Positions 1-5,512 are shown, counted from the first letter of the stretch. The stretch: DNA of 5,512 nucleotides from Lachnospiraceae bacterium (GCA_017444545.1 JAFSWJ010000272.1:1-5512); one strand, 5' to 3'. The notes: generated by a model from the letters alone, not told the origin. Translations and numbers: made by a program.

Positions 1-1468
1 CGGCCGTATCTGATGCCTTCTCATCATCATCGGAACCCTCACCGGATGCAGAAGCCGCAGATGACTCTGATGCATCAGAACCCTCATCTGATGCCTTCCC
101 GTCCTCAGAACCCGAGGATCCCTCAGATGCCGAGGAACCCTCTCCGTCGGTTTCCTCCGTATCGGTGGGCTTCACCTCCAGGCACTCGGGCAGGGTGGTG
201 AACTTGTCATAGATATCCTTGAAGAGGATATAATCATTGATCTTTTCGGCAAACTTGTCGTTTCTGAGCACGCCGTACTTCACGAAAGGCGAGATATCCG
301 CCCAGTATTTCTCGTAGTTTTCCCTGTCGGTCTTGCAAAGGCCGGACAGCTTCTCCGCAACCTTCTTTGTTATATAATCAGAGATCTTCGTCACAAAGCC
401 GTCATTTTGCAGAGCACTCCTTGAAACGTTGAGCGGCAGATCCGGACAGTCGATGACACCCTTTAAAAGCATCAGGAACTCCGGAATGACTTCTTTTATA
501 TTATCAGCTATGAATACCTGATTATTGTAAAGCTTGATCACGCCCTCGATGGACTCGTACTCGATATTGATCTTGGGGAAATACAGGATTCCCTTGAGGT
601 TGAAGGGATAGTCCATATTGAGGTGGATCCAGAAAAGCGGCTCCCTGTAATCCCTGAACACCTTGCGGTAAAACTCCTTGTACTCCTCATCCGTACAGTC
701 CTTGGGAGTCTTTGCCCACAGGGGATGGGTATCGTTGATGGGCTTTGGAGCCTCAGGCGGGATCTCCTTGCCGTCCTTGTCCTTTTTAGGCTCCTCGGGC
801 GCCTTGTTCACATTGGTGAGGTAAATCTCGGTAGGCATGAAGGAGCAGTATTTTTCGAGCACCTCGCGGACGGTGTACTCGTTGCAGTATTTGAGGCAGT
901 CGTCGTTTATGTGCAGAACGATCTTTGTCCCGACTCTGTCACGGTCGCCATCCTTCATCTCAAAGTCGGTTCCTGCGCCCTCGCACTCCCAGTGAACGGG
1001 CACAGCATCCTTTTTGTAGGAAAGGGAGTCTATCGTCACCTTGTCAGCTACCATGAATGCAGAATAAAAGCCCAGACCGAAATGCCCTATGATCTGATCC
1101 GCATCAGACTTGTCCTTGTATTTTTCAATGAAATCCGTGGCACCGGAAAAAGCGATCTGATTAATGTATTCATCAACCTCATCCATTGTCATTCCAAGAC
1201 CGTTGTCGATGAAAGTGAGAGTCCTGTTTTTGTCATCACACTCCACGTCAATCCTGCCCTTGAGCATGGCGCCGTCCGAGCCGTCCGTTTCCTCTTTCGG
1301 GGCCTCGTATTCGCCCATCATCTCCAGCTTTTTCAGCTTTGTGACGGCGTCACATCCGTTGGAGATCAGCTCCCTGATGAATATATCCTGATCGGAATAC
1401 ATCCACTTCTTTATGATAGGGAAGATATTTTCGCTCGAGATCGAAAGCGAACCTTTTTTTTCTGCCAT
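1..1468 (-). CDS. htpG: Molecular chaperone HtpG (Hsp90 family), 3' end cut by window edge
   Basis: Cytosolic ATP-dependent chaperone that remodels client proteins under stress. 489 codons are visible. The N-terminal GHKL ATPase domain (about residues 1-215) shows the ATP-site motifs: ELISNGCDA at 33-41 (E33, N37, D40), DNGLGM at 88-93 and the glycine-rich lid IGHFGLGF at 127-134. A charged linker lies near 223-243. The middle domain includes LPLNVSRSALQND (345-356), with R350 as the expected gamma-phosphate-contacting arginine. From residue 435 the protein enters a Ser/Asp/Glu/Gly/Ala-rich insert that continues to the window edge, so the rest of the middle domain and the dimerisation domain are outside. 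The start is supported by AAAGGAAG at 1478-1485, 9 nt before ATG. ELISNGCDA differs from the textbook ELISNASDA but keeps the E, N and D positions. The CIRCE element and promoter upstream fit a heat-shock gene. Family assignment is very secure. Confidence 0.97.
   Translation of the reverse strand, partial: MAEKKGSLSISSENIFPIIKKWMYSDQDIFIRELISNGCDAVTKLKKLEMMGEYEAPKEETDGSDGAMLKGRIDVECDDKNRTLTFIDNGLGMTMDEVDEYINQIAFSGATDFIEKYKDKSDADQIIGHFGLGFYSAFMVADKVTIDSLSYKKDAVPVHWECEGAGTDFEMKDGDRDRVGTKIVLHINDDCLKYCNEYTVREVLEKYCSFMPTEIYLTNVNKAPEEPKKDKDGKEIPPEAPKPINDTHPLWAKTPKDCTDEEYKEFYRKVFRDYREPLFWIHLNMDYPFNLKGILYFPKINIEYESIEGVIKLYNNQVFIADNIKEVIPEFLMLLKGVIDCPDLPLNVSRSALQNDGFVTKISDYITKKVAEKLSGLCKTDRENYEKYWADISPFVKYGVLRNDKFAEKINDYILFKDIYDKFTTLPECLEVKPTDTEETDGEGSSASEGSSGSEDGKASDEGSDASESSAASASGEGSDDDEKASDTA
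2..166 (-). other. Acidic low-complexity insert inside HtpG
   Basis: Residues 435-489 of HtpG, up to the window edge, contain 15 Ser, 18 Asp/Glu, 8 Gly, 8 Ala and only 2 Lys, with no aromatic or large aliphatic residues. Short peptides recur imperfectly (KASDEGSD, GEGSDDDEKASD, SEGSSGSED), and the DNA shows matching near-repeats around GAACCCTCA at about 32, 79 and 135. The insert follows TTLPECLEVKP, where E. coli HtpG has only a short segment before its next middle-domain subdomain. The region is presumably disordered and solvent-exposed. Its true length cannot be seen. Confidence 0.8.
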
Positions 1469-1477
1469 AATAAAACA

Positions 1478-1485
1478 CTTCCTTT
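1478..1485 (-). promoter_or_regulatory. Ribosome-binding site of htpG
   Basis: AAAGGAAG on the minus strand ends 9 nt before the htpG ATG at 1468-1466 and fixes that start. The first direct repeat of the upstream cluster begins immediately next to it. Confidence 0.75.
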
Positions 1486-1692
1486 CTGTTTCACGGGGAC
1501 GGTTCTCTGTTTCACGGGGACGGTTCTCTGTTTCGCCGGATAATAAAAACCCGTGAAACGTCGATGAATACTGATGTTACAGAGAACCGTCCTTCTGCTG
1601 TGCCGGTGTAACAGAGAACCGTCCCCTGTTACGCTGTTATGCATTGGTTTACATAATTGTGGGACAGAGATACGTCCCCCGTCCCACTGTCC
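1486..1692. repeat. Cluster of short inverted and direct repeats (core GGACGGTTCTCTGT) in the htpG leader
   Basis: Five copies of a 14-bp core are present. Two lie on the plus strand at 1497-1510 and 1518-1531, as part of a tandem 21-bp unit (CTGTTTCAC + GGGGACGGTTCT) covering about 1486-1534. Two perfect inverted copies (ACAGAGAACCGTCC) lie at 1579-1592 and 1611-1624, 32 bp apart. A divergent inverted copy (12 of 14 bases) lies at 1664-1677. Other arms are CCCGTGAAAC at 1550-1559, complementary to 1509-1518; GTAACAG/CTGTTAC around the copy at 1608-1632; and GTGGGAC/GTCCCAC around the divergent copy at 1659-1687. From memory, GGGGACGGTTCTCTGT-like palindromic repeats are scattered through many Firmicutes genomes, in places near IS200-like (Y1) transposases. 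No transposase is visible here. A REP-like dispersed repeat is the best reading. No gene is supported in this stretch. Confidence 0.8.
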
Positions 1693-1699
1693 AAAGATG

Positions 1700-1728
1700 A
1701 TTTTAAGACCGCGGAAACCAAAAGTCAA
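1700..1728 (-). promoter_or_regulatory. Predicted sigma-A-type promoter of htpG
   Basis: On the minus strand, TTGACT (1728-1723) is followed by a 17-bp spacer and TAAAAT (1705-1700), matching the vegetative consensus at 5 of 6 positions in each box. Transcription would start near 1693 and give a leader of about 225 nt containing the repeat cluster. CIRCE ends 7 bp upstream of the -35 box. A weaker alternative is TATGAT at 1778-1773, with no good -35. It would place the start near 1766, just ahead of CIRCE, which is the more usual operator position. Confidence 0.6.
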
Positions 1729-1763
1729 TAAAAAATTAGCACTCAATAAAATTGAGTGCTAAT
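1729..1763 (-). terminator. Possible intrinsic terminator of the binding-protein gene, coincident with CIRCE
   Basis: The CIRCE palindrome extends inward because the spacer is itself self-complementary. Positions 1735-1747 pair perfectly with 1751-1763 around a 3-nt loop, giving a 13-bp stem. On the minus strand the stem runs directly into a T-rich tract (six T, then ATT). It begins about 30 nt past the TAG stop (1796-1794) of the binding-protein gene, where a terminator would be expected. The stem is A/T-rich, so efficiency is uncertain. Confidence 0.5.
1736..1762. promoter_or_regulatory. CIRCE element (HrcA operator)
   Basis: TTAGCACTC (1736-1744), a 9-bp spacer, then GAGTGCTAA (1754-1762). 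This is an exact match to the CIRCE consensus TTAGCACTC-N9-GAGTGCTAA, the operator of the HrcA heat-shock repressor, typically found before groES-groEL and hrcA-dnaK. Here the only gene downstream on either strand with a heat-shock role is htpG, so htpG is inferred to belong to the HrcA regulon. In Bacillus subtilis, htpG is not CIRCE-controlled, so this differs from that model. Confidence 0.93.
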
Positions 1764-1793
1764 AAATCCGGAATCATACATAAATATCCTGCT

Positions 1794-2846
1794 CTATTTC
1801 CCCATGATCTTTACCGGGTAGCTTGTGCCGTCCACGGTGATCTCCGTTATGTCCTCAAAGCCGCTGAAGATATCCTCGTCCACATACTCATACTTGTCGG
1901 GGGTCTCTCCTCTTTCGAGGTTTTCGATGATCTTTCTGACCCTGGGTCCGTGCAGGGGATTGCACTCTCCTATGCAGGAAATGCTGCCGTTCCTGAGGTT
2001 ATCCAGCGCCTGTTCGCTCACTCCGTCAAAGGAGATGACCATCACCTCTCCCGCGCGGATATTGCCCCCAGCCTTTTTTCCCGCAGCCTCTATGGCCTCA
2101 AGCGCTCCAAAGGCCTCATTGTCATTTTCGCAATAGATCACATTTATATCATCATACTTCTCCAGAAGCCTGGCCGCCGCCTCCCTGCCCTTTGCCTGGG
2201 TATACTCACCGGTAACGGCATCAAGCAGGCTCCAGCCGTTTTCAAGCACCGCATCCCGAAGCCCCGTGGTCCTTCCGATCTGGGCAGACGATCCTATGGT
2301 CCCCTGGATATCAACTATCTTCACATCGGAGGGGTTCACATGCTGCCTTTCAAGATAGGTCTTTAGCCACGCACAGGCCTTTTTTCCCTCAAGCTTGAAA
2401 TCAGAGCCCACCCAGCAGGTAAACAGGCTGTCATCGTCAACGTTTACCATGCGGTCCACGATGATCACGGGTATCCCGGCATCCCGCGCCTCACCCAGCA
2501 CCGTGTCCCATCCGTCCTCAGTCACGGGCGCCAGCACGATATAGTCCACCTCCCTCTGGATGAAGGTCCTGATGGCAGTTATCTGGTTTTGCTGTTTTTG
2601 CTGCGCATCCTCAAAGATCAGCTCATACCCCTTGTCCCGGGTAAACGTCGACCTCATGGACTCCGAATTCTCCTTGCGCCAGTCCGACTCCGCGCCCACC
2701 TGCGAAAACCCGATGGTCACAAGCTCTTCCTTGGTCTCCCCGGTCCCCTCATCAGCAACTTTACGGGATGCACCATTTGCACATCCCGCAACCATCATCA
2801 CACATATCAAAATAATAAAAACGATCCTCTTCTTCATACTCTTCAT
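1794..2846 (-). CDS. ytfQ: Sugar ABC transporter substrate-binding lipoprotein, galactofuranose (YtfQ) type
   Basis: Extracytoplasmic periplasmic-binding-protein-fold lipoprotein (350 aa) that captures a sugar for the adjacent permeases. Residues 5-22 form a lipoprotein signal (KKR, hydrophobic core, lipobox VAGC with C22). A linker rich in Glu, Gly and Thr precedes the mature domain. TIGFSQVGAESDWR (44-57) and DAQQKQQNQITAIRTF (80-95) closely resemble E. coli YtfQ as I recall it. Other likely ligand-site positions are D131-R132, N241-D242 and FDGV at 273-276. Galactofuranose specificity is inferred from this similarity and from the YtfT/YjfF-like permeases; another furanose or pentose is possible. 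The gene lies 270 bp after the second permease, last in order, unlike the E. coli operon where ytfQ is first. An in-frame TGA 12 nt before the ATG rules out an earlier start. GAGGG lies 14 nt away, which is long, so ATG at 2837 (residue 4) is a possible alternative start. Confidence 0.87.
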   Translation of the reverse strand: MKSMKKRIVFIILICVMMVAGCANGASRKVADEGTGETKEELVTIGFSQVGAESDWRKENSESMRSTFTRDKGYELIFEDAQQKQQNQITAIRTFIQREVDYIVLAPVTEDGWDTVLGEARDAGIPVIIVDRMVNVDDDSLFTCWVGSDFKLEGKKACAWLKTYLERQHVNPSDVKIVDIQGTIGSSAQIGRTTGLRDAVLENGWSLLDAVTGEYTQAKGREAAARLLEKYDDINVIYCENDNEAFGALEAIEAAGKKAGGNIRAGEVMVISFDGVSEQALDNLRNGSISCIGECNPLHGPRVRKIIENLERGETPDKYEYVDEDIFSGFEDITEITVDGTSYPVKIMGK

Positions 2847-2873
2847 TATATGATGTCATGCCCTCAAAAACAA
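2845..2873 (-). promoter_or_regulatory. Weak candidate promoter overlapping the start of the binding-protein gene
   Basis: On the minus strand, TTGTTT (2873-2868), a 17-bp spacer and a perfect TATAAT (2850-2845). The last two bases of the -10 box are the first two of the assigned ATG. A transcript would start near 2838, one base before the in-frame ATG at 2837-2835, making a nearly leaderless message. The -35 matches only 3 of 6 positions, and such A/T-rich hits arise by chance. Confidence 0.25.
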
Positions 2874-2889
2874 ACGAAAATCCAAACCC

Positions 2890-2910
2890 GCCACCTGTCA
2901 TGTCAGGGGC
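2890..2910 (-). other. Small hairpin in the leader of the binding-protein gene
   Basis: GCC+CCTG pairs with CAGG+GGC around a 6-nt loop, with one bulged base at 2893. This gives a GC-rich 7-bp stem about 45 nt upstream of the start codon. No T tract follows on the minus strand, so it is not an obvious terminator. Function unknown. Confidence 0.35.
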
Positions 2911-2975
2911 AGCACATGAGGTTCCTTCCCGTCGGGGGGCGATAACCGTCTCAGATCATCCCGGTCCCTGCCACA

Positions 2976-3093
2976 ATCAAAAACAGCTGCAGATGCCGGT
3001 ATTTTGACGTTCTATTTCTCAGCGTCGTGATAATGCACTTTCTTAAATATCACAGCCGTGAAAAAACCAACGGGAAAAACCGGCACCTGCAGC
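2976..3093 (-). terminator. Long-range inverted repeat with T tract between the permease and binding-protein genes
   Basis: Arms 3093-3079 and 3000-2986 pair over 15 bp in the minus-strand transcript, with one G-U pair (GCTGCAGGTGCCGG against CCGGCATCTGCAGC). They enclose 78 nt. A smaller stem sits inside: GTGATA/TATCAC at 3053-3027. The distal arm is followed at once by TGTTTTTGAT, as in an intrinsic terminator. The element begins 24 nt after the stop of the second permease gene. The large enclosed region is not typical of a simple terminator. A partial terminator, an mRNA-stabilising 3' end or a small inverted-repeat insertion are alternatives. Confidence 0.5.
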
Positions 3094-3116
3094 GTTAAAT
3101 ATTTCTCACGTTCTTA

Positions 3117-4148
3117 TTATTTCTTTACCGCCCTCTTTTTCCTGGCCATGACAACCGACTGGATCACGAGGAAGATACACAGCATCGCCGCGATGGTGAT
3201 ACCCGTCCACCAGGCCTGGTCAAGACCCGCACTGGACACGATATTCTGGATGGTGCTCAAAGACAGCACTCCGAAAAACGTTCCTATTATATTGCCCACA
3301 CCACCGGTCAGCATGGTGCCTCCGATAATGGAGGATGCGATGGCGTTCATCTCCGCGCCCTGGGCATGAGTTGCGGCTCCGGATCCTACGTGAAGGAAAT
3401 ACACATATCCTCCGATTCCCGCAAGCAGCGAGCAGATCAGGTGTGACATGAACTTCGTCCTTTTCACATTGATACCAAGCATCAGCGCGCTCTGCTTGTT
3501 TCCGCCGACAGCGTAGAAATTCCTGCCAAGCTTTGTCCATTTGAGCAGACAGAACATGAGGATGACGATCACGATGGCAACGATCACGCCGATCTCAACA
3601 TAGGCATTTACATATACGCCCTTCTTGTTGACAGAGCCCATGCCCGGCACGATGATCCTGGCATTCTTGAGCGCCTGAAAGCTCTCATTCTGCACGTTGA
3701 ACGGGTTGGTGTTGACAATGGTCGTCATGCCTCTGGCAAAGAACATACCTGCAAGCGACACGATGAAGGGCTGGATATCAAGATATGCCACCAGCAATCC
3801 CTGAACGATACCGTACGCAAGTCCGATCCCTATGGCGATCAGCATTGAAACCGCAACATTACCGCCCTTGAAATCAAGGTAGACTGCCGCGCACATGCTG
3901 ACAAGCGCTGTCACACCGCCGACGGAGATATCGATACCGCCGGTGATCATCACGACGCTCATGCCGCAGGACAGTATAATAAGTGCAGCATTGGCGTTCA
4001 GGATGTTAAAGAAGGTCTGGGGCTTCAAAAAGCCCTTTCCCTGAAAAACTATGGCTCCGATGTACATCAGAAAAAACACGACGATGGTAATGGTCAAAAG
4101 GAGCTGCGTATCAGTCATATCTTTGAATTTCTTTGTCAGATTCGACAT
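3117..4148 (-). CDS. yjfF: Sugar ABC transporter permease, YjfF type
   Basis: Membrane permease subunit (343 aa, BPD_transp_2/RbsC-like family) forming half of the transport channel. A hydrophobic segment at about 18-35 opens a protein with roughly eight to ten membrane spans. Family signatures are GGIDISVGG (70-78), IQPFIVSLAGMFFARGM (125-141), the cytoplasmic ATPase-coupling segment LGRNFYAVGGNKQSALMLGI (207-226), and IIGGTMLTGGVGNIIGT (274-290). LAGMFFARG and the late WWTG segment (313-316) resemble E. coli YjfF more than YtfT. The ATG follows the stop of the upstream permease with no gap (TAAATG). Its ribosome-binding site AAAGGAGGC (4164-4156) lies inside the last codons of that gene, so translation is probably coupled. 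The C-terminus ends in a lysine/arginine-rich cytoplasmic tail. Confidence 0.9.
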   Translation of the reverse strand: MSNLTKKFKDMTDTQLLLTITIVVFFLMYIGAIVFQGKGFLKPQTFFNILNANAALIILSCGMSVVMITGGIDISVGGVTALVSMCAAVYLDFKGGNVAVSMLIAIGIGLAYGIVQGLLVAYLDIQPFIVSLAGMFFARGMTTIVNTNPFNVQNESFQALKNARIIVPGMGSVNKKGVYVNAYVEIGVIVAIVIVILMFCLLKWTKLGRNFYAVGGNKQSALMLGINVKRTKFMSHLICSLLAGIGGYVYFLHVGSGAATHAQGAEMNAIASSIIGGTMLTGGVGNIIGTFFGVLSLSTIQNIVSSAGLDQAWWTGITIAAMLCIFLVIQSVVMARKKRAVKK

Positions 4149-5237
4149 TTATACTGCCTCCTTTCTCTGGATGCCAAAATGCTTTGTGAGCTTGCCCAGC
4201 TTTTCCCTCACAACGGGAGCTGAAAAGACCACCAGCAGGATGACGACTACAGCCTTGTAGGCAGGGAGCGCATCCGAAGGCACCTTGAACTTGAAAAGCG
4301 TCGTTGTCAGCATCTGGATAACAAAAGCGCCGATGACAGATGCTGCCATGTTGAACTTGCCGCCGCTGAGGGCATTTCCGCCGAGGGCAACCGCAAGGAT
4401 CGCATCCATCTCTATATCCTTTGCGATGACCGAATAGTTGATGGATGACAGACGGCTGACCTTGATGAGGGCTGCAACCGCAACACAGGCTCCGAGGATG
4501 ACAAATGTCAGCCACTTGATGAACACGGGGTTCAGTCCGTTGAGCCTTGACGAGCTCTCATTGATACCGACTGCCTGGGTATACAGACCCAGATTCGTAA
4601 ACTTCAGTATCAGTGTAATAAGAACGACCATGGCTGCCGCTATAAAGAACGGAGTCGGGATGGGTATCCCCGGTATGAACCCGCCGTAATAAGCAAACTT
4701 GGGATCACTTATTATGGGAAGCTCATTGTTGTTGATCCATGCTGCGATGGAACGTCCCGCTGTGTATAATATAAGCGTCGCCACCATGGGCTGTATCTTG
4801 AAGATGGCCACCAGTGCTCCGTTGAAGGCTCCGAAAGCCATTGCTACGAGCATGCTGATGAGAAATGCCACAAATATGGGTGTCCTCAAAGTATCAGGTC
4901 TGGTATTCGTGCCGCAGAGCACTCTCAGCAGGGTACTTCCCGCTATGGCTATTGCGGCGCCCACGCTGATATCCTGTCCGCCGGATGCCGCCGTCACAAG
5001 CGTCATACCTATGGCGAGGATCGCAAGCTCCGAGCCGTTATCGAGCACCGTCATCAGATATCCCGAAAGAACGGGGTTTCCGGCGCTGTTCAGTCCCATT
5101 GAGATCTTGAAAAAGCCGGGATCGGCTATCAGGTTGAACAAAAGCAGGATAAACATCGCTGCAAGCGGAATGAATATCTGGTTTTTGTAGATCTTTGAGA
5201 GGACTATGGGTTTTTTCTTGTTTGCTGCCTGGTTCAT
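4149..5237 (-). CDS. ytfT: Sugar ABC transporter permease, YtfT type
   Basis: Membrane permease subunit (362 aa, BPD_transp_2 family), paired with the YjfF-type subunit to form a heterodimeric channel. The first membrane span is at about 21-38. Signatures are GGQDISVGAA (86-95), NGALVAIFKIQPMVATL (139-155), the coupling segment TNLGLYTQAVGINESSSRLNGL (split about 214-235), and MDAILAVALGGNALSGG (277-293) followed by IGAFVIQMLTTTL (302-314). The last two are very like E. coli YtfT. Gln in GGQDISVG, where most relatives have Ile, is a YtfT-style feature. The start overlaps the ATPase stop (ATGA), and GGGAGGTG (5255-5248) lies 10 nt upstream of the ATG. The exact transported sugar is inferred from the family, not shown. 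Confidence 0.9.
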   Translation of the reverse strand: MNQAANKKKPIVLSKIYKNQIFIPLAAMFILLLFNLIADPGFFKISMGLNSAGNPVLSGYLMTVLDNGSELAILAIGMTLVTAASGGQDISVGAAIAIAGSTLLRVLCGTNTRPDTLRTPIFVAFLISMLVAMAFGAFNGALVAIFKIQPMVATLILYTAGRSIAAWINNNELPIISDPKFAYYGGFIPGIPIPTPFFIAAAMVVLITLILKFTNLGLYTQAVGINESSSRLNGLNPVFIKWLTFVILGACVAVAALIKVSRLSSINYSVIAKDIEMDAILAVALGGNALSGGKFNMAASVIGAFVIQMLTTTLFKFKVPSDALPAYKAVVVILLVVFSAPVVREKLGKLTKHFGIQRKEAV

Positions 5238-5512
5238 TTTTTCTCTTCACCTCCCGCTATAGTACTCATGATCTTGTTCTGTGTCAGGTCTTCACCTTTA
5301 AGCTCTCCTACAACCTTTCTGTCCCTCATGACGATGAGCCTGGAACAGGTACGCAGCATCTCATCCGTTTCGGAGGAGATGAAGGTGATGCTCATTCCCT
5401 CGCTTGCAAGCTTTAATACAAGCTTCTGGATGTCGATCTTTGTTCCTATGTCTATTCCTCTCGTGGGCTCATCAAGGATCAGATAGTCGGGATGTGTCAG
5501 AAGCCAGCGCGC
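5234..5512 (-). CDS. ytfR: Sugar ABC transporter ATP-binding protein (YtfR type), C-terminal fragment
   Basis: Only the last 92 residues are in the window; the gene begins beyond the right edge. It powers uptake through the two permeases downstream. Visible parts belong to the second nucleotide-binding domain of a duplicated sugar ATPase (RbsA/MglA/YtfR family): ARWLLTHPDYLILDEP (Walker B with catalytic-position Glu), D-loop TRGIDIG, and FISSETDE. In FISSETDE a Ser stands at the switch position where canonical ABC ATPases have His, which is usual for the C-terminal half of this family. The tail SRLIVMRDRKVVGELKGEDL closely fits YtfR-like proteins. The TGA stop overlaps the ATG of the first permease by four bases. 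Family is certain; the YtfR subgroup rests mostly on the neighbours. Confidence 0.9.
   Translation of the reverse strand, partial: ARWLLTHPDYLILDEPTRGIDIGTKIDIQKLVLKLASEGMSITFISSETDEMLRTCSRLIVMRDRKVVGELKGEDLTQNKIMSTIAGGEEKK

Noticed and set aside
623..1543. Long plus-strand open frame (306 codons)
   Set aside because: It lies antisense over htpG, whose minus-strand translation is unmistakable. Its product has no recognisable domain, and its end is made of the translated repeats.
1486..1632. CRISPR array from the repeated 14-21-bp units
   Set aside because: The repeats are too short, occur in both orientations with unequal spacing, and lack unique spacers of constant length.
1478..1690. RNA thermometer masking the htpG ribosome-binding site
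   Set aside because: I found no upstream stretch complementary to AAAGGAAG in the leader, and the repeat stems do not include it.
1411..1746. Minus-strand open frame of 111 codons reading RTVPVKQ repeats
   Set aside because: It overlaps the htpG start in another frame and translates the non-coding repeat cluster. The repeated peptide comes from the 21-bp DNA repeat.
1752..1780. Plus-strand promoter reading out of CIRCE (TTGAGT with a weak -10)
   Set aside because: No acceptable -10 hexamer lies 17 bp away, and there is no plus-strand gene for it to serve.
1752..2366. Plus-strand open frame of 204 codons starting within CIRCE
   Set aside because: It is antisense to the binding-protein gene, which has clear family motifs. 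No ribosome-binding site or recognisable product was seen.
4111..4515. Minus-strand open frame of 134 codons between the permease genes
   Set aside because: It is an out-of-frame reading of the first permease gene, rich in Cys/His/Arg and without membrane segments.

Overview
The window looks like a Gram-positive Clostridia chromosome, most likely Lachnospiraceae. Three things suggest this: the HtpG sequence style (ELISNGCDA, a shortened middle domain with NMDYPFNLKG, and an acidic insert), a consensus HrcA operator (CIRCE), and a lipoprotein-type sugar-binding protein. This placement is inference from protein style, not a database match. All five genes are on the minus strand, so the window is described here from right to left, in the direction of transcription.

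Right part (5512 to 3117): three genes of a carbohydrate ABC importer of the galactofuranose type (YtfQRT-YjfF). They are the C-terminal end of the ATPase (cut by the window edge), then two membrane permeases. The ATPase stop overlaps the first permease start (ATGA), and the second permease starts directly after the stop of the first (TAAATG). This is a tightly coupled operon. A 270-bp gap follows (3116 to 2847). It holds a long-range inverted repeat followed by a T tract, plus smaller hairpins. The lipoprotein substrate-binding protein gene (2846 to 1794) comes after it. Together these genes encode a complete importer, with the binding protein unusually placed last.

Middle part (1793 to 1469): a 325-bp regulatory gap. 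From the binding-protein stop toward htpG it contains a perfect CIRCE operator, whose extended palindrome plus T6 tract also looks like an intrinsic terminator. Next comes a good sigma-A-type promoter (TTGACT-17-TAAAAT). After that is a cluster of five copies of a short repeat (core GGACGGTTCTCTGT or a variant) in both orientations, and finally the htpG ribosome-binding site.

Left part (1468 to 1): the first 489 codons of htpG, the Hsp90-family chaperone, running off the left edge inside a Ser/Asp/Glu/Gly-rich low-complexity insert. No RNA gene, CRISPR array or complete mobile element was seen. I found no clearly new system. The points most worth checking are the CIRCE/terminator overlap, the repeat cluster in the htpG leader, the HtpG acidic insert and the structured gap ahead of the binding-protein gene.
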